Made by a program: the position numbers and the translations under genes. Shown piece by piece: positions 20,451 through 27,352 of a stretch of 64,000 nt of DNA (the stretch's first letter is position 1; every line of letters starts with the position of its first letter). Origin of the DNA: Bacteroidales bacterium (lineage in GTDB: Bacteria > Bacteroidota > Bacteroidia > Bacteroidales > Bacteroidaceae); assembly GCA_015060865.1 (NCBI GenBank), contig SUXS01000017.1, positions 23,146-87,145 of the forward strand, given 5' to 3'. Below the pieces are notes generated by a model that worked only from the letters and a program-made list of their open reading frames with translations, was not told the DNA's origin and did no database searches.

Positions 20451-20458
20451 CAAAGCTA
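20451..20458 (-). promoter_or_regulatory. -7 box of the PL11 gene promoter
   Basis: TAGCTTTG on the minus strand matches TAnnTTTG exactly. It lies about 60 bp upstream of the ATG. No TTTG sits at the normal 19-21 bp distance upstream, so the gene may need an activator, as expected for a polysaccharide-induced enzyme (inference). Confidence 0.5.
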
Positions 20459-20598
20459 ATATTACAAAGCCCCTTTACAGAAAGCAAACCATACCTTTTA
20501 CATTGCAAATGTATAAAAAAGAATCCTATTTCCAACTATTTATAGAAAAAAAACGCAAAAGTTCACCTATATGCCGAAAGTTCATAAATCGGTTGGCC

Positions 20599-20622
20599 TT
20601 GGCAGCGCGGATGCGCTGCCAA
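20599..20622 (-). terminator. GC-rich hairpin, likely terminator of the VapE-like gene
   Basis: TTGGCAGCGC and GCGCTGCCAA form a perfect 10-bp stem with a GGAT loop, about 92 bp beyond the VapE-like stop. There is no strong T run on the minus strand side, so rho-independent function is uncertain. Confidence 0.5.
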
Positions 20623-20641
20623 CGATAACGGAGCTGTGCTT

Positions 20642-20669
20642 AATTATGAATTATGAGTTATGAGTTAGC
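20642..20669. repeat. heptamer word array (ATTATGA/GTTATGA)
   Basis: Four consecutive 7-bp words, ATTATGA twice, then GTTATGA and GTTAGCA. A single arm without an inverted partner nearby. It belongs to the set of short-period arrays found in many gaps of this window (see 24793-24924, 38625-38719, 60231-60258). Confidence 0.75.
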
Positions 20670-20681
20670 ATCAGGATGGTA

Positions 20682-20705
20682 GTTATCGTTAACGTTAACG
20701 TCATC
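20682..20705. repeat. hexamer word array (GTTAAC-type), 3' side of VapE-like gene
   Basis: Four 6-bp words, GTTATC, GTTAAC, GTTAAC and GTCATC, lie 9 bp beyond the stop codon. The same words recur inside the 5' end of the gene at 21929-21964. Confidence 0.8.
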
Positions 20706-20713
20706 GTTCAAAA

Positions 20714-22072
20714 TTAAGCCGCCTCGCGCAACGCCACCCCAAAGAGGCGACGGTTGCGGATGCGCACCTGAGGTGCACCCAGCTGCTTGAGGTAGTAGCC
20801 GAAGTTGTGACGGTCAATACCCTCCATAGCCGTGGGAGACAGCTCGTGCAGGTAGTCGTACACCTCGGCGGCCGACCATAGGGCTGCGGACTTCTCGTCG
20901 GGCGCTTCGGGTACTTCGCACACCTCGAAGTGCTGGCGCAGCAGGTCCCATACGCCGCAACGGGCCGAGTAGGTGGCATTGTGGGCTTCGAGCTGGCGCG
21001 TCTCCTCCTCGTCGAACCAGCAGCGCTCACCCTCGGCAATGGCCGCCATGGCCTCGGCATAGAGCTGTTCGTAGTCGAGCGGCGTGTCCACATCAATGGC
21101 ATGGGCCAGCTCCACACAGATAAAACGGCGGCTGCCCGTCTCGTCGTTGAGGAGGTAGCGGCGGTTGCTGGTGGCAATGAACGAGGCCATGCGCTCCTTC
21201 TCCTCCATCTGCGAGTGGTAGGCACGCTTCATCGACACGGCCGATAGCTGCACCAGGTTCTTGAAGATGGGCATGCGGCGACCGGCAAAGCGGTCTACCT
21301 CATCCACATTGATGAGCATGTAAGCTGTCATGCGACGTAGGCAGGCATCCTCCTGTGCGAGATTGAAGGTATCAGAGAAGAACATGCGCAGCTGAGGAGG
21401 CACCAGCATCTTGGCAAACTGGCTCTTGCCCCAGCCCTGCTGGCGGCTGATGAGGATGGGGCATACGCTGTTGCCATACGTCCCCATACGCCCCATCACC
21501 TGTGCCACCATAGCGATAAACCACTTGCGCAGCCAGCCGATCAGCAGTTCATCGTCGGTGACGCGGCGGAAGAGCGCCTCGATGTGTGGCGTGCCGTCCC
21601 ACTCGGGCAGACTCTCCAGGTAATCATTTACGGGGTGGTACCTCTTCACCAGCTCCCCACCCTGCACCACGGCACGCACCAGATAGGGCTTGGTGATACA
21701 GATGCCGGCATGGTTCATCTCCATCATCAGGCGATAGATGGCCTCCTCATCGAGCTTCACCCAATCGTTCATCCCCAAGGGACTGAGTTCATAGTGCTGC
21801 GAGAGGCGGTTGAGCCGCACATCGTAATGTTCGCCTACATACTCCTCCATACGGACAAGTAGAGAGTTGCTTTCCCCTTCGGCCAGCGAACTTCGTTTGA
21901 GAGATATACGAGCCTCCTTGACAGGTAAGTCAACGTCATCGTTAACGTTAACGTCAACGTATACGCTCTGCGTGTCCTTAGCTTCTTCCCTTTTCACTCT
22001 TCCCTCTTCACCCATCATGATTGTTACTATGCTTCGCAACCATGTGCCTACTTTTACAAAAATCTTTTTCAT
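20714..22072 (-). CDS. VapE-family AAA+ ATPase (virulence-associated E-like)
   Basis: 452 residues. The core from about residue 75 has a primase-helicase-like layout: a conserved MEEYVGEHYDVRLNRL start, NDYLESLPEWDGTPHI typical of VapE, Walker A (RQQGWGKSQF, about 210-220), Walker B (MLINVDEVD, about 253-261), a sensor-1 region (ASFIATSNRRYLLNDETGSRRF) and a C-terminal winged-helix-like tail. VapE proteins are superfamily 3-like helicases of mobile elements and phage satellites; in Bacteroides stand-alone copies often sit near HU-like genes. Residues about 19-48 are low complexity and are encoded by word arrays (21929-22016), so the annotated N-terminus may not be ancestral. Met75 (21850) is a possible true start of the folded part. 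Cellular role unknown. Confidence 0.85.
   Translation of the reverse strand: MKKIFVKVGTWLRSIVTIMMGEEGRVKREEAKDTQSVYVDVNVNDDVDLPVKEARISLKRSSLAEGESNSLLVRMEEYVGEHYDVRLNRLSQHYELSPLGMNDWVKLDEEAIYRLMMEMNHAGICITKPYLVRAVVQGGELVKRYHPVNDYLESLPEWDGTPHIEALFRRVTDDELLIGWLRKWFIAMVAQVMGRMGTYGNSVCPILISRQQGWGKSQFAKMLVPPQLRMFFSDTFNLAQEDACLRRMTAYMLINVDEVDRFAGRRMPIFKNLVQLSAVSMKRAYHSQMEEKERMASFIATSNRRYLLNDETGSRRFICVELAHAIDVDTPLDYEQLYAEAMAAIAEGERCWFDEEETRQLEAHNATYSARCGVWDLLRQHFEVCEVPEAPDEKSAALWSAAEVYDYLHELSPTAMEGIDRHNFGYYLKQLGAPQVRIRNRRLFGVALREAA
21929..22016 (-). repeat. hexamer and heptamer word arrays inside the VapE-like coding region
   Basis: Six 6-bp words (GTCAAC, GTCATC, GTTAAC twice, GTCAAC, GTATAC) occupy 21929-21964, and five 7-bp words (CTTCTTC, CCTTTTC, ACTCTTC, CCTCTTC, ACCCATC) occupy 21982-22016. 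Translated on the minus strand they give an acidic/basic stretch and then alternating V-D/N residues. Confidence 0.8.
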
Positions 22073-22130
22073 ATACCTATATTATATATTACTGTCATTC
22101 ATTCCATTCTTTTGACAACATCGCGATTCA

Positions 22131-22170
22131 GCGAGAGCAGAGACAAGCTTGTTTGTCTATGCCGAGCGTT
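22131..22170. repeat. hairpin/GCCGAG repeat module, copy 1
   Basis: GCGAGAGCAGAGACAAGCTTG and the following bases form a short hairpin (GACAA...TTGTC) ending in TATGCCGAG. Related to 22358-22410, 53093-53150 and 53174-53262, which share GCAAGCCGA, a hairpin with a central TT or similar loop, and a closing CCGAG.CGCAGCC. Confidence 0.65.
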
Positions 22171-22179
22171 AGCGATGTC

Positions 22180-22257
22180 GCGGAAGAAAGAATATCCTGG
22201 GATATTCCGAGTTCTTACCAAAGAACTCAAGAGGGCTTTAGCACTCATTTCTTCCGC
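22180..22257. repeat. three-hairpin structured repeat, copy 1
   Basis: An outer stem GCGGAAGAAA (22180-22189) pairs with TTTCTTCCGC (22248-22257). Inside are hairpin A at 22190-22207 (GAATATCC/GGATATTC), hairpin B at 22209-22228 (GAGTTCTT/AAGAACTC) and a weaker hairpin C at 22231-22246. The layout is cloverleaf-like. A -7-type TAACTTTG (minus, 22257-22264) adjoins it, so a leftward transcript toward the VapE-like gene would start with this structure. Confidence 0.8.
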
Positions 22258-22357
22258 AAAGTTACGATAGCGCCACAACCGTTTATTCTGAATTTGATAC
22301 GCTACAGAAAAAAGTTATCGTCATCATTGAAAAAAGTTGTTTTCTTCGGCAAGTAGC

Positions 22358-22410
22358 GTGCAAGCCGAGAGCAGAATAAGTTTACTTAATTATGCCGAGG
22401 CGCAGCCGAT
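22358..22410. repeat. hairpin/GCCGAG repeat module, copy 2
   Basis: Begins GTGCAAGCCGAGAGCAG, continues with the hairpin TAAGT-TT-ACTTA and ends TATGCCGAGGCGCAGCC. It directly precedes three-hairpin element 2, as copy 1 precedes element 1. Confidence 0.7.
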
Positions 22411-22415
22411 ACTCA

Positions 22416-22492
22416 CAACGGAATGAATATCATATGATATTCCGAGGTCTTCGTAGAAAAACTCGAAAGGGTATTCACCCTTAATTCCGTTG
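22416..22492. repeat. three-hairpin structured repeat, copy 2
   Basis: Outer stem CAACGGAAT (22416-22424) pairs with ATTCCGTTG (22484-22492). Inside are a perfect 18-bp palindrome (22425-22442), a hairpin GAG.TTC/GAA.CTC-like (22444-22464) and AAGGGT-attc-ACCCTT (22467-22482). The outer stem and hairpins differ in sequence from copy 1 but keep pairing, which points to selection on, or templated copying of, structure. Confidence 0.8.
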
Positions 22493-22565
22493 CAAATTTA
22501 CAACATCAAAAAGCCGAAGTCAATACCTCGGACAGGGTGAAAACAGGATATTTTTACGCACTACC

Positions 22566-22597
22566 ATTGTGTAAATCAGAACCTTTGATTATCTTTG
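22566..22597 (+). promoter_or_regulatory. promoter of the HU-like gene
   Basis: ATTG (22566-22569), 20-bp spacer, TATCTTTG (22590-22597): a one-mismatch -33 box and a perfect -7 box. Predicted start of transcription is near 22604, about 18 bp before the first CACCGCGGTG palindrome. Confidence 0.7.
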
Positions 22598-22621
22598 TAG
22601 AACAAAGAGAAAAGCGCACGC

Positions 22622-22697
22622 CACCGCGGTGGCGTTTTGCTGTCACCGCGGTGGCGTAATAGTATCACCGCGGTGAAAGATTGGCGCCACCGCGGTG
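22622..22697. repeat. four CACCGCGGTG palindromes at exact 22-bp steps (operator or iteron array)
   Basis: The identical 10-bp palindrome CACCGCGGTG occurs at 22622, 22644, 22666 and 22688. Start-to-start distance is 22 bp each time, about two helical turns, while the 12-bp spacers are not conserved. The array lies just downstream of the predicted start of the HU-like transcript. Such phased palindromes are typical binding sites for a dimeric protein, either as autoregulatory operators or as replication iterons. The HU-like and VapE-like proteins next door are the obvious candidates (inference). Confidence 0.9.
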
Positions 22698-22712
22698 ACG
22701 TGAGCATAAGTA

Positions 22713-22970
22713 ACAAACCATTCAGGGAAAACGCATTATAATTTCTTCCCATTGAAATATCCTGTTTATATCCTCTATTTGACATGATTATCTCACGCGA
22801 ATCTCGCAAATCTCGCAAAATCATACATCGCTATCGCTCGTATGTAGCCGTCCGGATGGCAAACGCGAGTGAAATGATGCGTTTTCGCGTGATTTGCGAG
22901 ATTCGCGTGAGACAAAAAAGCTGCGTGAAACGGGAATATTTTTATAATGCGTTTTCCCTGACAAACCATT
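22713..22970. mobile_element. MITE-like palindromic element with 19-bp terminal repeats and 10-bp flanking duplication
   Basis: Terminal repeat CAGGGAAAACGCATTATAA at 22723-22741 is matched perfectly by its reverse complement at 22942-22960, bounding 238 bp. The 10 bp ACAAACCATT stand directly outside each end (22713-22722 and 22961-22970), as expected of a target-site duplication. A second, inner inverted repeat of 22 bp is perfect (22791-22812 and 22891-22912). No transposase ORF fits inside, so it would be non-autonomous. It separates the promoter/palindrome array from the HU-like gene. A related inner palindrome lies at 63858-63994. Confidence 0.82.
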
Positions 22971-23012
22971 AGTACACAGCAATATAGAGAAACATAAAAA
23001 AAGAAGGCAATT

Positions 23013-23636
23013 ATGGCAAAAAAGAAGAAAGAAGGAGGCATCCGCTGCCTCGCACACCGCACCTACCTGCGCAGTGGCAGCAGCAAGACAAGCGTACAGG
23101 GCATACGCGTAGACATCATGGGTAGCCAAAAGACCGAGCTGAGCGACATGGCCGAGAGCATAGGCTACGCCAACACCGCCACGCCAGCCGACGTGCTGGC
23201 CGTATGGGGCGCCATGGAGCACGAGATCATGCGAGCTCTGGAGAACGGACGCCGTGTATCGCTGGGCCGCCTCGGCACACTACGCCTCGAGGTAGGCACC
23301 AAGCCAGGCAAGAGCACCGCACGCAGCATCACCAGCAAGGACATCGAAGCCAAGGGCATCACTTTTACCCCCTCAAAGCAGCTGGTCCAGAAGCTCAAGG
23401 AGCTGACCTTCGAGTGCGACGGCATAGCGAGTCACCCGCTCAGCGCACTGCACACCGAGGAGGCCCTGACAGAATACTTCACCACACACCAACACATCAG
23501 CGCACGCAACTACGCTACCCTATGCCACTGCAGCGAGAGCACCGCACGCCGCCGCATCGCCCAGATGGTAAGCGAAGGCAAGTTGGTGCCGAGCGGCATC
23601 GCAAAGGGACTCTACAAGTTGAAAGTTGAAAATTGA
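23013..23636 (+). CDS. HU-like (HU-related family) DNA-binding protein with C-terminal HTH
   Basis: 207 residues, very basic. Residues about 10-125 fit the HU/IHF-like fold of the Bacteroidetes HU-related family (LSDMAESIGYANTATPADVLAVWGAMEHEIMRALENGRRVSLGRLGTLRLEV, then a KGITFTPSKQL strand). Residues about 145-200 look like a winged helix (ALTEYFTTHQHISARNYATLC...TARRRIAQMVSEGKL). Members bind DNA as dimers and often lie next to VapE-like or capsule genes; roles are mostly unknown. ATG at 23013 follows AAGAAGGCAATT. The long leader holds a palindrome array and a MITE-like insertion. Confidence 0.85.
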   Translation: MAKKKKEGGIRCLAHRTYLRSGSSKTSVQGIRVDIMGSQKTELSDMAESIGYANTATPADVLAVWGAMEHEIMRALENGRRVSLGRLGTLRLEVGTKPGKSTARSITSKDIEAKGITFTPSKQLVQKLKELTFECDGIASHPLSALHTEEALTEYFTTHQHISARNYATLCHCSESTARRRIAQMVSEGKLVPSGIAKGLYKLKVEN

Positions 23637-24011
23637 AAGATACATTGCCAATGCCAACCAATTTATAAACTTTCACCAATAGGAAAAGGCAAATCGCGCG
23701 ATATCGAACTCCGTTAAGATAGTTTTTCAACTAGCTTAGGGGAACTATCAAATCACAACAACGGGGCACGCCAAAAGAATATTATTCACACATGGCATAC
23801 GTTTTTCCACAATAACGCGAACAAAAAAGAGACGCCCAACATTACGTATTAACAAAACGATAATTTGTATAAAGTTTAACCAGCATCACGAAGAAAAGAC
23901 AAACTTTCAAAAAGTTTTACACTAAATTTCGCGGTAAAATGAATAAATTGTTGTACCTTTGTCGCCCGATTGGCTACATCCACTCGGATGCGACCAAAAA
24001 ATGGAAACAAA
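23637..24011. other. intergenic gap before the DUF177-rpmF operon
   Basis: 375 bp. A hairpin GATAGTT (23719-23725)...AACTATC (23744-23750 region) may end the HU-like transcript. The right end holds the promoter of the next operon (-7 box at 23954-23961). Between them (about 23760-23920) is AT-rich sequence with no ORF or repeat I can support. Confidence 0.55.
23954..23961 (+). promoter_or_regulatory. -7 box of the DUF177-rpmF operon
   Basis: TACCTTTG is a perfect TAnnTTTG box; TTTC at 23927-23930 is a weak -33 box. The start of transcription would be near 23968. This makes an in-frame ATG at 23970 unlikely to be used and supports the start at 24012. Confidence 0.6.
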
Positions 24012-24575
24012 ATGGGCAAATTTGACAGCTATAAGATAGACCTTAGAGGTATGAGAGAGGTGAACGCCTCTTACGACTGGAATATCGATAACGAGTTCTT
24101 CGCCCATATTGACGGCCCCGAAGTGCAGAAGGGCAAGGTGCAGGTATCGCTCGACGTGCATCGCTCGGTAGATACCTATGAGATGAGCTTCGTGCTCGAT
24201 GGCGTGGTGGTGGTCACCTGTGACCGCTGTCTCGACGAGATGGACCTTGACATACACACTACGGGTCAGTTGCAGGTAAAGCTGGGTGCCGACTACGGCG
24301 ACGAGGGCGATGTGGTGATAATCCCCGAGGCTGAGGGAGTCATCAACGTGGCCTGGTACATATACGAGTTTGTGGCACTGGCAATCCCGATGAAGCATGT
24401 ACATGCTCCGGGCAAATGCAACAAAGAGATGTCCGGCAAGCTGAGCAAGCACTTGCTGCGCTCCTCTGACGATGAGGACCTGGGCGAGGCAATCACGTTC
24501 GGCGACGAGGCAGACGAAGCGGAGGCCCCTGTGGATCCGCGTTGGGAAGGTTTAAAGAAAATAATTAATAATTAA
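24012..24575 (+). CDS. DUF177 (YceD-family) protein, ribosome-linked
   Basis: 187 residues from the ATG at 24012; an in-frame ATG at 23970 sits on the predicted transcription start and was rejected. The protein has the YceD pattern: an N-terminal beta region, the VVVTCDRCLDEMDL motif (CxxC), and an acidic C-terminus (DEADEAEAPVDPRWEGLKKI). DUF177 proteins are almost always encoded just before rpmF, and in E. coli and plants are tied to 23S rRNA maturation. The gene is 11 bp upstream of rpmF here. Function in Bacteroidales is inferred from this context only. Confidence 0.9.
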   Translation: MGKFDSYKIDLRGMREVNASYDWNIDNEFFAHIDGPEVQKGKVQVSLDVHRSVDTYEMSFVLDGVVVVTCDRCLDEMDLDIHTTGQLQVKLGADYGDEGDVVIIPEAEGVINVAWYIYEFVALAIPMKHVHAPGKCNKEMSGKLSKHLLRSSDDEDLGEAITFGDEADEAEAPVDPRWEGLKKIINN

Positions 24576-24586
24576 AACTAAAAGAA

Positions 24587-24772
24587 ATGGCACATCCTAA
24601 AAGAAGACAATCGAAGACCAGAACTGCCAAGAGAAGAACTCACGACAAGGCAGTAGCTCCTACATTGGCCATCTGCCCTAACTGTGGCGAGTGGCATGTA
24701 TTCCACACTGTATGCGGCGCTTGCGGCTACTATCGTGGAAAGTTGGCTATCGAGAAAGAGGCTGCAGTATAA
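24587..24772 (+). CDS. rpmF: 50S ribosomal protein L32
   Basis: 61 residues starting MAHPKRRQSKTRTAKRRTHD, the hallmark L32 N-terminus. A zinc ribbon is present with Cys30, Cys33, Cys43 and Cys46. It is a late-assembling protein of the large subunit. It shares an operon with DUF177. In many Bacteroidales fabH follows rpmF before era; here a repeat-filled 161-bp gap stands in that place. Confidence 0.98.
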   Translation: MAHPKRRQSKTRTAKRRTHDKAVAPTLAICPNCGEWHVFHTVCGACGYYRGKLAIEKEAAV

Positions 24773-24792
24773 ATTGCAGCACATTCGATTTA

Positions 24793-24924
24793 GTTAGGAG
24801 TTAGGAATTAGGAGTTAGGAGTTACATGCTCCGTTAAAGCCTAAATTCCTAACTCCTAACTTTATTTTAATTCCTGGGTAATAGTTAAGGACAACTCCTA
24901 ACTCCTAATTCCTAACTCCTAATT
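24793..24924. repeat. heptamer array with inverted arms (GTTAGGA/ATTAGGA) between rpmF and era
   Basis: Left arm 24793-24824 has four to five consecutive 7-bp words of the form RTTAGGA. Two inverse arms follow, a short one at about 24844-24860 and a four-word one at 24893-24924. A transcript could fold left arm onto either right arm. The array ends 10 bp before the era GTG start, so it must be inside the era leader if the genes are cotranscribed. Confidence 0.85.
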
Positions 24925-24933
24925 ATTAAACAC

Positions 24934-25815
24934 GTGCACAAAGCAGGATTCGTAAATATCGTAGGTAACCCCAATGTGGGCAAGTCGACGCTGATGAACA
25001 AGCTCGTGGGCGAGCGCATCTCCATCGCTACCTTCAAGGCGCAGACTACGCGCCACCGTATCATGGGCATACTCAACACGGAGGACATGCAGATCGTGTT
25101 TTCCGACACGCCCGGTGTGCTCAAGCCCAACTATAAGCTGCAGGAGTCGATGCTGCAGTTCTCAGAGTCGGCACTGCAGGATGCCGATGTGCTCATCTAC
25201 GTCACCGATGTGGTGGAGAAGGCCGACAAGAACCAGGAGTTCCTGCAGAAGGTGCAGCGCATGGACGTACCCATCCTGCTGCTCATCAACAAGATTGACC
25301 TGAGCAACCAGAACGACCTCACCGCGCTTGTGGAGGAGTGGCACGAGACATTGCCCAAGGCAGAGATCATCCCCATATCGGCATCGAACAACTTCAACGT
25401 GGACGTGGTGCTGCGCCGCATCAAGGAGCTGCTGCCCGATAGCCCGCCCTACTTCGGCAAGGACCAGCTCACCGACAAGCCCGCCCGCTTCTTCGTCACC
25501 GAGATCATACGCGAGAAGATACTCCTCTACTACGACAAGGAGATACCCTACGCCTGCGAGGTGAGCGTTGAGCAGTTCAAGGAGACCGAGAAGAGCATCC
25601 ACATCAATGCCGTCATCTATGTGGAGCGCGAGTCGCAGAAGGGCATCATCATCGGCAACCAGGGCAAGGCCCTGAAGAAAGTGGGCATCGAGGCACGCCG
25701 CACGCTGGAGCAGTTCTTCGGCAAGCGCATCTTCCTCGAGACCTTTGTGAAAGTAGATAAGGACTGGCGCAACTCTGACAAGGAGCTGCGTAGCTTTGGA
25801 TATAACCTTGAATAA
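24934..25815 (+). CDS. era: GTPase Era
   Basis: 293 residues, GTG start at 24934. GTPase domain: G1 GNPNVGKST (about 11-19), G2 with TTRHRIMG, G3 DTPG (about 58-61), G4 NKID (about 120-123), G5 SAS. The C-terminal KH domain carries ERESQKGIIIGNQGKALK. Era binds the 3' end of 16S rRNA and aids 30S assembly. The length is typical. It lies between two heptamer arrays, with der next. Confidence 0.98.
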   Translation: MHKAGFVNIVGNPNVGKSTLMNKLVGERISIATFKAQTTRHRIMGILNTEDMQIVFSDTPGVLKPNYKLQESMLQFSESALQDADVLIYVTDVVEKADKNQEFLQKVQRMDVPILLLINKIDLSNQNDLTALVEEWHETLPKAEIIPISASNNFNVDVVLRRIKELLPDSPPYFGKDQLTDKPARFFVTEIIREKILLYYDKEIPYACEVSVEQFKETEKSIHINAVIYVERESQKGIIIGNQGKALKKVGIEARRTLEQFFGKRIFLETFVKVDKDWRNSDKELRSFGYNLE

Positions 25816-25816
25816 A

Positions 25817-25908
25817 ATTAGGAGTTAGGAATTAGAAATTAGGAGTTGAAACTCCACGAAGCCCACCGGGGCAATAAAATTCCTAATTCCTAATTCCTAA
25901 TTCCTAAC
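25817..25908. repeat. heptamer array with inverted arms (ATTAGGA) between era and der
   Basis: Left arm 25817-25848 holds words ATTAGGA, GTTAGGA, ATTAGAA, ATTAGGA; right arm 25879-25908 is the inverse with words ATTAGGA and GTTAGGA. The 30-bp loop region is GC-rich and unrelated. Same word family as the array upstream of era. Confidence 0.85.
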
Positions 25909-25918
25909 TTAGTAAGAC

Positions 25919-27232
25919 ATGGGAAACTTAGTAGCTATCGTAGGACGCCCCAATGTGGGTAAGTCAACACTCTTTAACCGCCTCACACAGACGCGCCACG
26001 CCATCGTGGCCGACGAGGCCGGTACCACCCGCGACCGCCAGTACGGCAAGTGTGAATGGACGGGACGCGAGTTCTCAATCGTAGACACCGGCGGATGGGT
26101 AGTCAATTCTGACGACGTGTTCGAGGAGGAGATACGCAAGCAGGTGCTCATCGCCGTGGAGGAGGCCGATGTGGTACTCTTCCTGGTAGATGTGCAGAAT
26201 GGTGTCACCGATCTCGATGAGCAGGTGGCCGCTATCCTGCGCCGTGCCAAGACACCTGTCATCCTCGTCTCCAACAAGACCGACAACTACGATCTGCAGT
26301 ACAGCGCTGCCGAGTTCTATTCGCTCGGCCTGGGCGACCCCTTCTGCATCTCTTCGCTCACCGGTAGCGGCACGGGCGACCTGCTCGATATGGTGGTGGA
26401 GAAGCTGCCTGCACCCACGCCCGAGGTAGAGGAGGAGGAGATACCGCGCTTTGCCGTGGTGGGCCGTCCCAATGTGGGCAAGAGCTCCATCGTGAATGCC
26501 TTCATCGGCGAGGACCGCAACATCGTGACCGACATAGCCGGCACCACCCGCGACTCCATCTATACCCGCTACACCAAGTTTGGCTTCGACTTCTACCTCG
26601 TGGATACTGCCGGTATACGCAAGAAGGGCAAGGTGAACGAGGACCTCGAGTTCTACTCCGTGATGCGCTCTATCCGCTCCATCGAGAACTCCGATGTGTG
26701 TATCCTCATGCTCGACGCCACCCGCGGGCTCGAGAGTCAGGACCTCAACATCTACTCCCTGGTGCAGCGCAACCAGAAGGGCCTCGTGGTAGTGATCAAC
26801 AAGTGGGACCTCGTGGAAGACAAGAGCACCAAGGCGATGAAGTACTTCGAAGATACCATCCGCGAGCGCTTTGCCCCCTTCACCGACTTCCCCATCGTGT
26901 TTGCTTCGGCACTCACCAAGCAGCGTATCTTCAAGGTGCTCGAGCTGGCCAAGCAGACCTACCTCAACCGCACCACCAAGGTGCCTACGGCCCGCCTCAA
27001 CGAGGAGATGCTGCCCATCATCGAGGCCACGCCGCCCCCATCAAACAAGGGCAAGTATATCAAGATCAAGTATTGCATGCAGCTGCCCGGCACACGAGTG
27101 CCCTCATTCGTGTTCTTCGCCAACCTGCCGCAGTATGTGAAGGAACCCTACAAACGCTTCCTCGAAAACAAGATACGCGAGCGCTGGAACTTTACGGGTA
27201 CTCCCATCAATATCTATATACGCCAGAAGTAA
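25919..27232 (+). CDS. der: GTPase Der (double Era-like GTPase)
   Basis: 437 residues with two tandem GTPase domains: G1 GRPNVGKST (about 8-16) with DTGG, and a second GRPNVGKSS (about 182-190) with DTAG. A KH-like C-terminal domain ends INIYIRQK. Der is essential for 50S ribosome assembly. Length matches the family. Followed within 10 bp by a strong terminator. Confidence 0.98.
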   Translation: MGNLVAIVGRPNVGKSTLFNRLTQTRHAIVADEAGTTRDRQYGKCEWTGREFSIVDTGGWVVNSDDVFEEEIRKQVLIAVEEADVVLFLVDVQNGVTDLDEQVAAILRRAKTPVILVSNKTDNYDLQYSAAEFYSLGLGDPFCISSLTGSGTGDLLDMVVEKLPAPTPEVEEEEIPRFAVVGRPNVGKSSIVNAFIGEDRNIVTDIAGTTRDSIYTRYTKFGFDFYLVDTAGIRKKGKVNEDLEFYSVMRSIRSIENSDVCILMLDATRGLESQDLNIYSLVQRNQKGLVVVINKWDLVEDKSTKAMKYFEDTIRERFAPFTDFPIVFASALTKQRIFKVLELAKQTYLNRTTKVPTARLNEEMLPIIEATPPPSNKGKYIKIKYCMQLPGTRVPSFVFFANLPQYVKEPYKRFLENKIRERWNFTGTPINIYIRQK

Positions 27233-27240
27233 CTCAACCT

Positions 27241-27280
27241 TAAGTAAAAGGGGCGGCATTAAAGCCGCCCCTTTTACTTA
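27241..27280 (+). terminator. strong palindromic terminator after der
   Basis: TAAGTAAAAGGGGCGGC (27241-27257) pairs perfectly with GCCGCCCCTTTTACTTA around an ATTAAA loop. The A/T runs on both sides mean it could stop transcription from either strand, which fits the convergent der and trkH genes. Confidence 0.9.
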
Positions 27281-27352
27281 GGAATAACCCCACCTATAAG
27301 CCTAAATACATCTTATTACATAGTCACCGTAATTGCAATTACAGTTTTATCC

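Larger units (their letters stand above)
20391..20713. other. intergenic gap with hairpin and two short-word arrays
   Basis: 323 bp. From right to left it holds a hexamer array (20682-20705), a heptamer array (20642-20669), a perfect 10-bp-stem hairpin (20599-20622) and the leader of the PL11 gene with TAGCTTTG at 20451-20458 on the minus strand. The stretch 20465-20590 is AT-rich with no feature I can name. Confidence 0.6.
22073..23012. other. 940-bp structured intergenic region between divergent VapE-like and HU-like genes
   Basis: Contains, left to right: hairpin module 1 (22131-22170), three-hairpin element 1 (22180-22257) with a minus-strand TAACTTTG at 22257-22264, hairpin module 2 (22358-22410), three-hairpin element 2 (22416-22492) with a minus-strand TAAATTTG at 22493-22500, a plus-strand promoter (22566-22597), four 22-bp-spaced palindromes (22622-22697), and a MITE-like element with flanking direct repeats (22713-22970). 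I see no credible ORF; small reading frames here overlap the palindromes. Confidence 0.8.

Noticed and set aside
20714..22072. Prophage or integrative element around the VapE-like gene
   Set aside because: No integrase, terminase, att-like repeat or tRNA target lies near; only the ATPase and HU-like genes are present.
22622..22697. CRISPR array
   Set aside because: Repeats are only 10 bp and the 12-bp spacers are far too short; no cas genes are near.
22793..23222. Small open frames over the palindromic region and the HU-like 5' end
   Set aside because: They arise from the MITE-like inverted repeats and the antisense of the HU-like gene; no family likeness.
24793..25908. CRISPR or telomere-like repeats for the TTAGGA arrays
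   Set aside because: Words vary, there are no unique spacers, and arms are inverse copies in a coding operon inside the chromosome.
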